Shown here: piece by piece, positions 46,391 through 57,694 of the stretch | Position numbering within the stretch: position 1 is the first letter of the stretch | How the letters are laid out: each line of letters begins with the position of its first letter | From: Adiantum capillus-veneris | Taxonomy: Eukaryota; Streptophyta; Polypodiopsida; Polypodiales; Pteridaceae | NCBI GenBank assembly: GCA_014529385.2 | Contig: CM043958.1 | Span: forward strand, 85,731,525-85,795,524 | Direction: 5' to 3' | Length of the DNA: 64,000 bases | Notes under the pieces: model-generated | What the model saw: the letters and a program-made list of their open reading frames with translations, nothing else | Database searches by the model: none | What the model was told of the DNA's origin: nothing | Made by a program: the position numbers and the translations under genes

Positions 46391-47404
46391 AACTGGTCTC
46401 TCTCTAGGATTCAGCTCAGTGAATTTATTTGGAAACTGCTTTCTCTATTTCTCAGCTTGAGCCTCGTCGAATAATGCTGCATTCAAGTCAATTTCAGCTA
46501 AAACGGAAAAATATTCATGGCTGCAAGCATCCGTTCAATCTTCTTAACCCCATATTTTTGGCAAAGTTTCTCAAGCCGAAGTGCTTTCTTCTAGCTTTTG
46601 GTGTTATTTATCTGGAGCTGGATTCTCCTACTAGTTCCCTGAATGGTTATGGTCTGATTCGCATAATCCTGAACAGTCTGCGTCGTTCGAAGCCATGGTC
46701 ATCCCAGTAGCATAACAAATGCTCCTTGGACATCTAGTACCAGAAAGCTGGTTTTGAATTTCTCTTTACCCTGCCTAATTTGCATATTCTCGATCATACC
46801 AGTTGCCTGAACAACTATATGATCAACCATTCTAACTTCAAAGGGTGTTGGCTTTAAATCAATGATACCAAGCGGTTCCCATTGTTTCCTGACCTTGTAA
46901 TCCACGTGGATTACTAACACCTCATCATTTCTAACAACCGACAAATCAACTGCTCTGGCATCAGCTGCATCTTTTCTCCGCTGTTTGATAAACTTTGCTA
47001 CTTCAGGCAGAGTCTTCTTGATATCATCTAATTCGACCGTCAATTTCTGAATTCGTTCACAGATTTTGACATAGATCTCTTCTCTCTCCTAGTCAGAATT
47101 ATCATCAAAACTCAACGAATCAAGACTATCTTCACATTGCCAATCCTCTGTTCTGGTGTCTGTACCGAGCCTTGACTGACACTGAGAAAGACACTGTGCT
47201 TTCCCCATTTTAGTGTTTTCTATTGCAATCAAATCTGATTTGACCTGCCCTAGATCATCCACCAGTCCTTCCACTGCAGCAAGCATGGTCTCAGAGATTC
47301 CAAATCCTACTGATCTGGCTGCCTTTCCTCAGAAGATGGGGCTAGTATCTTTTGAATAACACGAGTATCAAAGCTCTCTGGCTGTTCTGGTAGCTTCTTA
47401 GCTA
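46391..47404 (-). pseudogene. Gypsy C protease region
   Basis: 47286-47089 and 47043-46699 are gag-pol linker and a retropepsin-like segment (DLSVVRNDEVLVIHVDYKV; FLVLDVQGAFVMLLG). Function is assigned from position between gag and RT more than from motifs; no clear D-S/T-G triad was seen. Confidence 0.5.
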
Positions 47405-47409
47405 GATCC
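47405..47409. repeat. Left target site duplication GATCC
   Basis: GATCC directly precedes the copia 5' LTR and is repeated at 52588-52592. Confidence 0.97.
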
Positions 47410-47636
47410 TGTTACCATATACATGTGGTAGTGATGTGTGTGAACACACTAGGACCGCCGGGGCATTTTTTCCCTCTTTAGGAGGTTTTTTCCCCCGTGC
47501 ATTATATATACGCCCATCACTCTAGGGCTATCTATCTTTCCATTGCACACTAAGGAATACACTCTCTATTGTGTACCTTGAGCTTCCTTCGTCTTCTCCA
47601 AGCTGTGTGTGTTTCTCTGCAACCCTAATTCCAACA
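47410..47636 (+). repeat. Copia 5' LTR
   Basis: 227 bp, identical to 52361-52587 except one base near the end (CCAACA here, CCGACA there). It contains ATTATATATA at about 47500 as a likely TATA box and the self-complementary GTGTGTGAACACAC at about 47436-47449. Confidence 0.97.
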
Positions 47637-47637
47637 A

Positions 47638-47650
47638 TTGGTATCAGAGC
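47638..47650 (+). promoter_or_regulatory. Copia tRNA-iMet primer binding site
   Basis: TTGGTATCAGAGC begins two bases past the LTR end, complementary to the 3' end of initiator Met tRNA. Confidence 0.95.
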
Positions 47651-47998
47651 AGGTCACGTCCTCCCGGGCTTAGTCGCCAGCTGCTCCAGCACACGCCTGC
47701 TCACTTTCTCCGATTTCAGTGAGCTTTGGCAAGCGTTCGCAGGTCGACAAATTTTTTGGGCGAGCTCTAAGAGCTCGGTCTGCTCAGAATTTTGATTTGG
47801 GCTCATTTCGGCCTCCGTTTCCACTACGGGCAGTACTGCACAGGTTATTTCGTCATTTTGTGCAGATTTTCTGTCAGTGCCGTTTTCTGCATAACAGGTT
47901 CCTTATAGTCTTCTACGGTTTGTGCTATATAGCACAAGTTGTTCCCGCTCCATTTCTCCTATTTTCGGGCAGTTTTCACATCAGGTGCAGCATTTACC

Positions 47999-50900
47999 AT
48001 GGCTGACAACAACAACACAGATGTGTTCAAGATGTTTGCTGCTGAGGACAGGTTGGATGGGGACAACTACCCTATGTGGGCTTATATGATGCAACACGTT
48101 CTTGTGTCAAAAGGTGTCTGGAACATTGTGCAGGGCATTGATGTACGTCCTGGTTCTGAAGATGTAGGCGATATTGAGGATGTTGCAGGTCTTGCTGCAA
48201 GGATTGCAGCTGTTAGAGTTGTTTTGCCTACAGCAGAACAAGCTCGTTGGGATGTTAAGGATGCGCAGGCTCATGCATTGATTGCGTTGTCTGTGAAGCG
48301 CACCATTATTCCTCACATCCGTTCAGCAAAATCTGCAAAACAGGCTTGGGATATTCTAGCAGGTCTTTATGCAAGCCGCAATGAGGCTAAAATTGCTTTG
48401 CTGCGTAAAGAGCTAGAGTCGAAGATTATGCATGAGGAAGATGATATGGACACTTTCCTTGCTAGTGTCAAGGATATCAATGAGCAACTCATTTCTGCAG
48501 GTGAAGTCATTTCTGACAGTTCCCTTGTGCAGACTGTTCTTGATGCCTTACGAGATTCCTACCAGACTTTTGCTAGTACTTGGAGACTGATGACCCAAGG
48601 AAATCCTGAAGTTGTCAAGTTTGATGCATTATGCACATTGCTGTTGCAAGAGTCACTTTCTAGAAAAAACAGGACTAGGCAGCGTGCAGTTGAACAGGCT
48701 TTTATTGCTTCTCAAAGAAAGGGTGGTAACAGTAATGCAGCCACTTCTTATGGTTCTGCTGCGAGTGGCAAAATTTCTGTTCCTAATGCTTCTGCTGGCA
48801 GCACTTCGTCTGGCAATTCTAGTGATAAGGGCAAAAAGAAGATGCGTTGCCATTATTGTAAAGCCAATGATCACTTGATCAAGTCGTGTCCTAAGTTGAA
48901 GGCCAAAGAGGCTAAGAAGAAAGAGGGTGGTTCCACTGCAAATGCTGGTTCCACTACAAATGCAGCCATTGTTGAGTCTTCTGTGAAAGGAGATTGTGAT
49001 GCTGATGTTGATGCAGAATGGGCTTTTAGCGCAGAGTGCACTTACAATCCTGCTGTCCATGATGCATGCTTGTCAGTTGCTGCAGATTCACATGTGTGGT
49101 ATTTCGACAGTGGTGCTACAAAGCACATTACCTCACATCGTGAATTGTTTACCTCTCTCGAGTCTGTCCCTCATGGGAATTCAGTCACTTGTGCCAACAA
49201 CGCCTCTTATCCAGTTCAGGGAGTTGGAAAGATTGTGCTCACTGCTACTAATGGCAGTTCCTTCACACTTGTTGATGCACTTTATGTACCTGGGATCAAG
49301 AAGAATCTCTTGTCTGTATCCGCACTTGCTAGACTTGGACTTGTAGTCAAATTTGTGGATGACAGATGTACAGTTCATGATCTCAGTTTTGGTGATGAAA
49401 TTGTTGCATCTGGGCTTTTGTGCCGTGGGCTGTATAAGCTCACTTTGTATGGCAAGTGTGGACAAAATTTTGCAAATGCTGTTGCAGATTCAAGGGCTAT
49501 TTCAGATGCAAAACTTTGGCATGCACGTTTTGGTCATCTGAATTTTGCCAGTTTGCTGCGTTTGCAGAAATCTGATATGGTTGCTTCTTTGCCGCCTCTT
49601 GAAGCACCTATCAAACATGTTTGTGAAGGCTGTATTCTGGGTAAAATGCAGCGTTCTAAGTTTCCAAAGGATGGTTCAGTTAGGGCCACATGCAGGTTGC
49701 AGCTTGTGCATAGTGACGTTTGTGGGCCCATGCAAACTCCGTCCTTGGGCAATTACCTGTACTTTGTGACTTTCATTGATGATTACTCCAGGCATGCATG
49801 GGTATTTCCGCTTAAAGCAAAGTCCGAAGTTTTTATGTGCTTCAAACAATTTTTGGCTATGGCTGAAAATGTCTCAAAATGTACTATGGGCACCCTCCGT
49901 TCCGATCGAGGGGGGGAGTATATGTCTCATGAATTTAATGCATTTCTGGCTAGTCGTGGGATAAAACACCAATGTACAGTGCCTTATACACCTCAGCAAA
50001 ATGGTGTTGCTGAGAGGAAAAACAGGTCACTAACGGAAATGGCACGATGTATGGTCAAAAGTCAAGCTTTACCGCATTCTTTTTGGCTTGAGGCCATCAT
50101 GTGTGCCACTTATGTACTTAACAGGTGTCCTACGAAAGCTTTGCAGTCTATTACTCCATATGAAGCATGGCATGATAGAAAACCTTCTATTGAGCACATG
50201 CGTGTTTTTGGCTGTTTGGCATATGCTTTGGTGCCACAAGTGCAGCGCAGAAAATTGGATGATAAGGCTGTCAAATGTATTTTTGTTGGTTATAGTGCTG
50301 AAAGCAAAGGTTACAGGTTGTATCACCCGCAAACAAAACGTATTTTGGTTTCACGGGATGTAGTGTTTGTGGAAGATTCTGTTCAACCCTTGCTGTCATG
50401 TACTAGAGACAGTAATGTAAGCTCACAGGACATTTATGACACTTTGTTGCCTCTTTTCAGTGGTGGAAATACGAATGTAAGTTCCAATGAGGCAAATGTA
50501 CAGCCTATGGGGGTTTCTGAAAATGTTTTAGAACAGCCTATTACTGATGCAGATGTACATGATGTACTTGATGAGGAAAGGGCTGAAAATGAGCAGGCTA
50601 GAGGTATGCCAAAATGGCTGGTGCACACTTTGCGTGATAGTAAATTGGATGCACCTTTATCTAGTCGTACTCGTTCAGGCTCTCGCCATGCATCTTATGC
50701 ATCAGATTGTTATGCTTTGGCTGTGTCTAGTTTACATGATGTTGAGGAGCCTCTGTCTTTTGATGAAGCACAGAATTCAGAAAATTGGATTGCTGCCATG
50801 AAATCAGAATATGATGCACTTATAGAGAATGACACATGGACTTTATGTGATTTGCCTCCTGGCAAAAAGGCCATTGGTACCAAGTGGGTTTACAAGTTGA

Positions 50901-52285
50901 AACGCAAGCCGGATGGTGAGATCGATCGCCATAAGGCTCGACTTGTTGCAAAGGGTTATGCACAACAAAAAGGCATAGATTATGAAGAGACTTTTGCTCC
51001 CACTTGTCGTATGACTACTGTGCGTTTTCTATGTGCATTGGCAGCTCATTTTGGTTGGGATGTACATCAATCAGACATTGTTACTGCTTTCTTGAATGGT
51101 GACATATTTGAGGAAGTTTATGTAACGCAGCCTCGCGGTTTTGTCATAAAAGGACAAGAGGACAAAGTGTGCAAATGTAAGAAGGCTTTGTATGGGTTGA
51201 AGCAATCTCCTCGTGCTTGGTATGAGAAAGCTGACACTCATTTGGTTAAACGAGGCTTTCGTAACAGTCCAACAGAAAGCACATTGTATGTAAAGCGTGA
51301 GGATGATGTATTTCTCATTGTGGTTCTTTATGTTGATGATTTGCTGATCACTGGACCAAATGAGAGACATATTGCTGAATTTAAGGCTGATTTGAATGCT
51401 ACTTTCAAGATGAAAGATTTGGGGCTGTTGCATCATTACTTGGGTATACAGTTTAAGCAGTGTGATGGTGGTATTGCCTTGTGTCAGAAAAGTTACATAG
51501 AGACATTGCTATGTAAGTTTGGACTTGAGGATTGCAAACCTATTGCCACTCCCATGGAAACAGGTTTGAAGTTGAGTCTACATGATGCTGGCGATCCTGC
51601 TGATGTCACTCTTTACCAAACTGCTGTTGGCTGCCTCATTTATGTATGCAACACGAGGCCAGATATTCAGTTTGCAGTCTCGCAGGTCAGCAAATTTATG
51701 CATAGCCCAGGGTCTAAGCATTGGCAGGCTGTCAAGAGGATTTTCCGCTACCTTAGTGGCACTTTACATCTTGGCTTGTTTTATCCCAAGGGGGGATCAT
51801 TGCCGCCAGACTTACATGCTTTTTCGGACTCAGATTGGGCTGGTTGTTTTGACACGCGAGTGTCCACAAGTGGTTTTTGTTTCATGCTTGGCAGTTCATG
51901 TATATCATGGTTGAGCAAGAAGCAACCTACTGTGGCCACTTCGAGTTGTGAGGCTGAGTACAGGGCAGTCTTCACAGCTACGGTTGAGTGTGTATGGCTC
52001 AGACGCCTTATGGCTGACTTGGGTGTTGGACAGGACACTGCCAACACTATCTACACTGACAGTCAGAGCGCATTGGCAGTTGCGAGGAACCCAGTTTTTC
52101 ATGCTCGCACAAAGCACATTGAGGTGCATTACCACTATGTCAGGGAGAGGCTCTCAGCAGGAGAGATCAGCTTGGCTTATTTGCCAACACAGGACAACCT
52201 TGCAGATCTTTTCACAAAGGCATTGTCTCGTGAGAAGCTTGAAGCTTTCCGCAAAGCTTTGGGCTTACTCCCCTTTGTGGACTGA
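47999..52285 (+). CDS. Copia gag-pol polyprotein
   Basis: 1428 codons from ATG at 47999 (MADNNNTDVFKMFA). The frame is open further upstream without ATG, and this Met starts a normal copia gag. Order by residue: gag with CCHC knuckle CHYCKANDHLIKSC (about 284-297), protease FDSGATKHI (about 369), integrase HHCC (about 508-545) and catalytic D (HSDVCGP, about 571), D (RSDRGGEY, about 635) and E (GVAERKN, about 671), reverse transcriptase with YVDDLLITG (about 1111), and RNase H SDSDWAGC (about 1277) and SCEAEYRAV. No stops or shifts and all catalytic motifs are present. The stop TGA is at 52283-52285, about 65 bases before the purine tract. No separate gag-pol frameshift, as usual for copia. 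Confidence 0.97.
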   Translation: MADNNNTDVFKMFAAEDRLDGDNYPMWAYMMQHVLVSKGVWNIVQGIDVRPGSEDVGDIEDVAGLAARIAAVRVVLPTAEQARWDVKDAQAHALIALSVKRTIIPHIRSAKSAKQAWDILAGLYASRNEAKIALLRKELESKIMHEEDDMDTFLASVKDINEQLISAGEVISDSSLVQTVLDALRDSYQTFASTWRLMTQGNPEVVKFDALCTLLLQESLSRKNRTRQRAVEQAFIASQRKGGNSNAATSYGSAASGKISVPNASAGSTSSGNSSDKGKKKMRCHYCKANDHLIKSCPKLKAKEAKKKEGGSTANAGSTTNAAIVESSVKGDCDADVDAEWAFSAECTYNPAVHDACLSVAADSHVWYFDSGATKHITSHRELFTSLESVPHGNSVTCANNASYPVQGVGKIVLTATNGSSFTLVDALYVPGIKKNLLSVSALARLGLVVKFVDDRCTVHDLSFGDEIVASGLLCRGLYKLTLYGKCGQNFANAVADSRAISDAKLWHARFGHLNFASLLRLQKSDMVASLPPLEAPIKHVCEGCILGKMQRSKFPKDGSVRATCRLQLVHSDVCGPMQTPSLGNYLYFVTFIDDYSRHAWVFPLKAKSEVFMCFKQFLAMAENVSKCTMGTLRSDRGGEYMSHEFNAFLASRGIKHQCTVPYTPQQNGVAERKNRSLTEMARCMVKSQALPHSFWLEAIMCATYVLNRCPTKALQSITPYEAWHDRKPSIEHMRVFGCLAYALVPQVQRRKLDDKAVKCIFVGYSAESKGYRLYHPQTKRILVSRDVVFVEDSVQPLLSCTRDSNVSSQDIYDTLLPLFSGGNTNVSSNEANVQPMGVSENVLEQPITDADVHDVLDEERAENEQARGMPKWLVHTLRDSKLDAPLSSRTRSGSRHASYASDCYALAVSSLHDVEEPLSFDEAQNSENWIAAMKSEYDALIENDTWTLCDLPPGKKAIGTKWVYKLKRKPDGEIDRHKARLVAKGYAQQKGIDYEETFAPTCRMTTVRFLCALAAHFGWDVHQSDIVTAFLNGDIFEEVYVTQPRGFVIKGQEDKVCKCKKALYGLKQSPRAWYEKADTHLVKRGFRNSPTESTLYVKREDDVFLIVVLYVDDLLITGPNERHIAEFKADLNATFKMKDLGLLHHYLGIQFKQCDGGIALCQKSYIETLLCKFGLEDCKPIATPMETGLKLSLHDAGDPADVTLYQTAVGCLIYVCNTRPDIQFAVSQVSKFMHSPGSKHWQAVKRIFRYLSGTLHLGLFYPKGGSLPPDLHAFSDSDWAGCFDTRVSTSGFCFMLGSSCISWLSKKQPTVATSSCEAEYRAVFTATVECVWLRRLMADLGVGQDTANTIYTDSQSALAVARNPVFHARTKHIEVHYHYVRERLSAGEISLAYLPTQDNLADLFTKALSREKLEAFRKALGLLPFVD

Positions 52286-52350
52286 TCCTGTCCTCAGGGC
52301 ATGGCACTTCCCTTTACTCATGTGCCAGCTCTCGTTCACCGCATCACTCC

Positions 52351-52360
52351 AGGGGGGATT
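52351..52360 (+). promoter_or_regulatory. Copia polypurine tract
   Basis: AGGGGGGATT directly precedes the 3' LTR and would prime second-strand DNA. Confidence 0.9.
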
Positions 52361-52587
52361 TGTTACCATATACATGTGGTAGTGATGTGTGTGAACACAC
52401 TAGGACCGCCGGGGCATTTTTTCCCTCTTTAGGAGGTTTTTTCCCCCGTGCATTATATATACGCCCATCACTCTAGGGCTATCTATCTTTCCATTGCACA
52501 CTAAGGAATACACTCTCTATTGTGTACCTTGAGCTTCCTTCGTCTTCTCCAAGCTGTGTGTGTTTCTCTGCAACCCTAATTCCGACA
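52361..52587 (+). repeat. Copia 3' LTR
   Basis: 227 bp, 226 identical to the 5' LTR. Confidence 0.97.
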
Positions 52588-52592
52588 GATCC
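52588..52592. repeat. Right target site duplication GATCC
   Basis: Matches 47405-47409; proves a single clean insertion. Confidence 0.97.
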
Positions 52593-53850
52593 TCTATGAT
52601 CTTAGCTGCCATTTTTAGCTGCTCTTGCCATTCATCAACTACCTTCTCCTTGCCCTTAGCCTTCCAGACTTCTCTCTGCTGAGTCCATTTACTGGTTTCA
52701 AGAATGATTGGTTTCACAGGCTCGTCTAGAAGTTCTTCAATAATCACCCCTTTACTACGAGTGACTGTCCGTACTGGAACTGGTTCTTGCGCTTTTGCCT
52801 CAGTAGCCTCAGTACTAGGTGCATCTGGACACTGAGCTGCAAAATGTCCATATTTCCCACAACTGTAGTAGCTAAGAGTTTGCCGCTTCTGGAAATTGCC
52901 ACGACCTCGGCCTCGGCCAGTACCATCTTGGTATCAACTACGCCCAGTACTAGTCCCAATGGTACCCGAATTTTCATCTTTAGGTTCGCTAGTCGTCTCT
53001 ACCTTATTTGATTCGGCATTTGTAAATGCAATTAGAGATGGATCCTTACCTTTCTTGAAATGATGGATTCTAATGCCACAGTTATTCCACAAATGGACAT
53101 ACACTTTGCAGTACCTGCACTGTGGACATTCGTTGGAAACATGATCTCTAGATTTGCATTTGGAGCACCAGGTTTCATCATCCTGACTGGTGGTCTGGTC
53201 TAGCTGATTTCAGCAATCTGCCTAGCCATTTCGTTGATTTTCTGGGACCAAGAACCTTTCTTAGCCTTGTTCTTGCTCTTTTTGTCTGAACTACTATCAA
53301 AACTGCTGGAAGTCTCATCGGAGTTGGAATTCTCCATAGAAGAGCTGCTACTGCTAGACCTCTGTTTCTTATGGCTTCGCTCCTTCTTGGCTTGCTGCTT
53401 GAGCTTTAGAGCTCTCTGCACCAAGTCATTAAAATTCTTCGTGGGTGCATGTACCTCTTGCTCTCTCAGCTTCTTGCTGCAAAATCCATTCATAAATCAT
53501 GCACGTAGTCTTTTTTCTGAAGGTAGTTCTTGCAGCTGCCTGGTCAACTCTTTGATCTTTTCCACATAGCTTCTTACAGACAATTTTCCTTGCCTGATCT
53601 TGTCCAACTCATAGAGAATGTCTTCATCACCTCTGTTGTCTGAGTACTCAAGCCTTAAAGCCTTGATCAGTTTATTGTAAGACACGAGCTGGCAAGTTGG
53701 ATAATGGTAATACAATTTTCTTGCTGCATCCTTCAGTGTTTGAGGAAAATACTCTCCCCAGCCATCTTCATCAATATGCTTCAATTCAATATATTGCTCA
53801 AAGGATTGAATGTGGACATCGTGGTCGACATCGTGGTCGTCTTTTCTCTC
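52593..53850 (-). pseudogene. Gypsy C gag with zinc knuckles
   Basis: From about 53850: a gag domain (EDGWGEYFPQTLKDAARK; LEYSDNRGDEDILYELDKI), a Ser/Lys-rich linker (53493-53200), a knuckle CSKCKSRDHVSNEC near 53165-53120 and a second one near 52850 in which the first Cys reads Tyr (YYSCGKYGHFAAQC). The coding sequence runs into the copia insertion at 52592 and continues beyond 47404. There are frameshifts and at least one stop. Confidence 0.75.
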
Positions 53851-54003
53851 GTCTTTGAAAATTGGAAAAGAGAGCAGGTTTCAAGTATGGAAGCAAATCA
53901 GGATATGCTAGTGTATCAAAGAGTGGTTTTAACCACTAGGGTAGTAAAAGAGAGTGTGGAAGTGGGCACTCTGATTATATTTGTGGAGAAGAAGATCTTG
54001 GTC
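53851..54003. other. Junction sequence
   Basis: Between gypsy C gag and a copia fragment. Contains CGTGGTCGACATCGTGGTCG-like doublets just left of 53850. Not assigned. Confidence 0.35.
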
Positions 54004-54127
54004 TCATAGGATGTTGTGTTTGTGGAAGATTCTGTTCAGCCCTTGCTGTCATGTATTAGAGATAGTAATGTAAGCTCACAGGACATTTATGACACTTTAT
54101 TGCCTCTTTTCATGGTGGAAGTTTGAC
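54004..54127 (+). mobile_element. Short copia pol fragment
   Basis: Closely similar to about 50355-50470 of the intact copia (the integrase-RT linker): shared GTTTGTGGAAGATTCTGTTC, AGTAATGTAAGCTCACAGGA and CATTTATGACACTTTATTGC. Only this internal piece is present, with no LTR or coding neighbour. Confidence 0.85.
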
Positions 54128-54517
54128 CATTAGCAAGGAACATTTGCAAAGAGGCACACTCCTTTCACACTACAAATGTGTGCTTGTCAAGTTGAGAGAT
54201 AAAATGGTTCAAAAAACCCTCATCCATCCCTCTGCACCCTCGATGCCATCATCATTCGTGGCATAAAAGTGTGACGAGAACATGGTTACTTGCTATGAGC
54301 ATTATGTTGTCAAAACCAAATGCAAACAATAGTATAGTTTCAAACTTATTCGAAGATTTCATAAGGACTATTCACAACATTTTTTGCCTTTGCTCACAAT
54401 GTTTTAAAAGAGACAAATTGTAGGGCATCGTAGAAATAACGACCAATGATAGGTAGAGAGAATATTGCATCGTGCAAGGTTGAGAAAGAGAGACTCCATG
54501 CAAAGTAAGCTGATGTT

Positions 54518-54520
<3 letters not shown>
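54128..54520. other. Unassigned DNA
   Basis: No gene recognised. Confidence 0.4.

Positions 54521-54568
<48 letters not shown>
54521..54568. repeat. (GA)24 microsatellite
   Basis: Simple GA tract. Confidence 0.97.
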
Positions 54569-54572
<4 letters not shown>

Positions 54573-54892
54573 AGCAATGAGTATTTCTACAAATGGTCAC
54601 CCTAAAAACAGATAGAGAGCTGAAAAAAATGTTTGAAAGAGCGCATTGATTACAACTCATCAACTTATGGTTGCACCAAACATGCAAATGAAACAAAATG
54701 CAATATTTTGTTTTCTTGTGTGCATATAAGTGAGCCTTATTCTTTGTTATTAATTTAACCCCAAGTCTTATCATTCTTTGATAAGTTGGTGCATCTCACT
54801 TTCAATTGCGAGTGTGAGTTGGGTGCAAAACCAACTTCTTACCACTCTTACAAATACATTACTATATCCTCCTCCTCATACTCTCCTTATTG

Positions 54893-54894
<2 letters not shown>
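54569..54894. other. Unassigned DNA
   Basis: AT-rich, nothing recognised. Confidence 0.4.

Positions 54895-54967
<73 letters not shown>
54895..54967. repeat. (AC)36 microsatellite
   Basis: AC tract that grades into a minisatellite. Confidence 0.97.
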
Positions 54968-54970
<3 letters not shown>

Positions 54971-55096
54971 CACTTACACACCATTACTCATACAAACCAA
55001 CACACACACACCCCACTTACACACCATTACTCATACAAACCAACACACACACACCCCACTTACACACCATTACTCATACAAACCAACACACACACA
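54968..55096. repeat. 43-bp minisatellite, three units
   Basis: Units start CCCCACTTACACACCATTAC at 54968, 55011 and 55054 and each ends in a short AC run. The units look identical, so expansion is recent and probably seeded by the AC tract. Confidence 0.95.
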
Positions 55097-56160
<1,064 letters not shown>

Positions 56161-56229
56161 TGTGTGCGTGCACGTGCACACACACACACACGCACGCACG
56201 CACACGCACACGTGCATGTGCGCACGCGT

Positions 56230-56303
<74 letters not shown>
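56161..56303. repeat. Long CA/CG alternating tract
   Basis: Mixed CACG/CGCA repeats from about 56161 pass into (CA)n at 56233-56303. It is strictly alternating purine-pyrimidine over most of its length. Confidence 0.95.
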
Positions 56304-56307
<4 letters not shown>

Positions 56308-57329
56308 AGGGAGGCTAACCATGAGAAACCTGCCTTCGCCGCAATCTCTTAGACCATGCGGCCGTACTCTGCATGCACCCCACCATCCAAACCTGTAAAA
56401 GCATCGTCTAATATCAAGCTCAAACATTGCAAAAGGAAGTAGCTTCCCTCCCCTTTCATTGTTGAACACCCCAATTGTCCCTTGCACGCATGCCACCATC
56501 ACAACACCAACCTAATTGTTCAACAAGAATATCATAAAACAACAATACATTAAGAACAAGCCTTGCATGCAGCATAGCCCACTATTAAAGAAGAGTAGCA
56601 AGAAACATGAACTATCTATGTGGTAATCAGAGAACAAGGAAAGTTGTTTTATTGTTTATCATAGTATGGATACCATAATAAAAAAAGCTCATAGTTCCCT
56701 AAAGGACACCTAATCCAGGTCTTTCCACCATTGAGTCTAAGCTAAAGATACATTTACCTATAACTCCCTCTCTGTGGCTGGGTATGCATAACTCTTAGAG
56801 AGAGACCCCATACACACAACAATTGCAATGAAAAATTCATGTGCACACTGAGCTCCGTCTCTCTCTCATACACAGTAAAAGTCAAGACGGCACGATCTTG
56901 GATTTTCAAAAAGGGGGAAATCAATGATGTAATATCTATTCCTAATTCAATGCAGTTGTGAAAATATTGGCTTGTCTTGATAATGAGTATCTTCCATTTC
57001 ATTTCAAGAAATTACGCATTTTTAATTAGACAAACTCAACTACCCTGATTCTTGCGGCCCTCCATTTCCACTCATAACTTCTTTTTGAATGCTAATTACA
57101 ACACCCACCAATCAAAATTTTTTTCCTTGGTCAATGAGCATTCACTTGCTATTTCAAAACTCAAGACACTTTTAAAGTCCATCATTAGATTTACACACTA
57201 ATCATCTAAACGAGTGCCCAATATCTTATTTCAACCAATCAACATTTTTGGCTTATCAAAAAAAGCTTAAAAATACAACTCAACTTTTTCCTATTTTAGT
57301 TAGCAAAAAGAGAAAGCATCTCTATAGCC
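56304..57329. other. Unassigned AT-rich DNA
   Basis: No gene, RNA gene or mobile element recognised. Confidence 0.4.
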
Positions 57330-57690
57330 TTTGCCCTTTGAGCAGGCCAAAAAGATGGTCTTCCAATTTCCTTGACTGAATTTGCAAAATCATTGACATC
57401 ATAAAGTTCATTGATGACAACATCATCATTCAAGACACCTTCCGTAACATTAATGTTTGAAGAAGACTCCATATTGTTGATTTAAGTAAGTTGAAGATTC
57501 AAATGCTAGATTTGATTATCCTTATCCAAAACAATTTGCTTAAGAGCATCATGAACTTCATAACAGTAAGAAATATGCAAGTCAAAATTCAACTCGAACT
57601 TGAGAAATCTCCACCAAATCAATGATGCCTTTTCTTCTTGAAGTTGACTGATTTTGGAAACTGCTTCATTTGTTGCAGCCATACTTGAAT
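57330..57690 (-). pseudogene. Unrecognised coding remnant (second unit)
   Basis: From ATG at about 57682 a frame reads MAATNEAVSKISQLQEEKAS and continues through LDLHISYCYEVHDALKQIV-like sequence, then stops. Similar acidic sequence continues to about 57340 in the same direction. It has coiled-coil character. It may be the downstream part of the zinc-knuckle locus. I do not recognise the family. Confidence 0.4.
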
Positions 57691-57694
57691 GACT

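Larger units (their letters stand above)
47410..52587 (+). mobile_element. Full-length Ty1/copia retrotransposon
   Basis: 5178 bp with 227-bp LTRs (TGTTACC...ACA) that differ at one position, an iMet primer site, one uninterrupted gag-pol frame, a purine tract (AGGGGGGATT) and a perfect GATCC target duplication. It lies inside gypsy C gag on the opposite strand. All parts needed for transposition are visible, so it may be active or was until very recently. Confidence 0.97.
44396..53850 (-). mobile_element. Ty3/gypsy family C, split by a copia insertion
   Basis: Minus-strand order: gag (53850-52593), the copia insertion (52592-47405), protease region (about 47404-46391), reverse transcriptase and RNase H (46390-44700) and the start of integrase (to 44396). 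The RT style (FIDGYNG, FQRCMMEIF, IFMDDFTIF) is closer to the non-chromodomain Tat/Athila-like group than to families A or B; this is judged from motifs only. Both ends are truncated and no LTRs were found. Confidence 0.8.

Noticed and set aside
51071-51436. 121-codon antisense frame inside copia pol
   Set aside because: A shadow of a real gene on the other strand, as are the smaller frames across 48107-52382.
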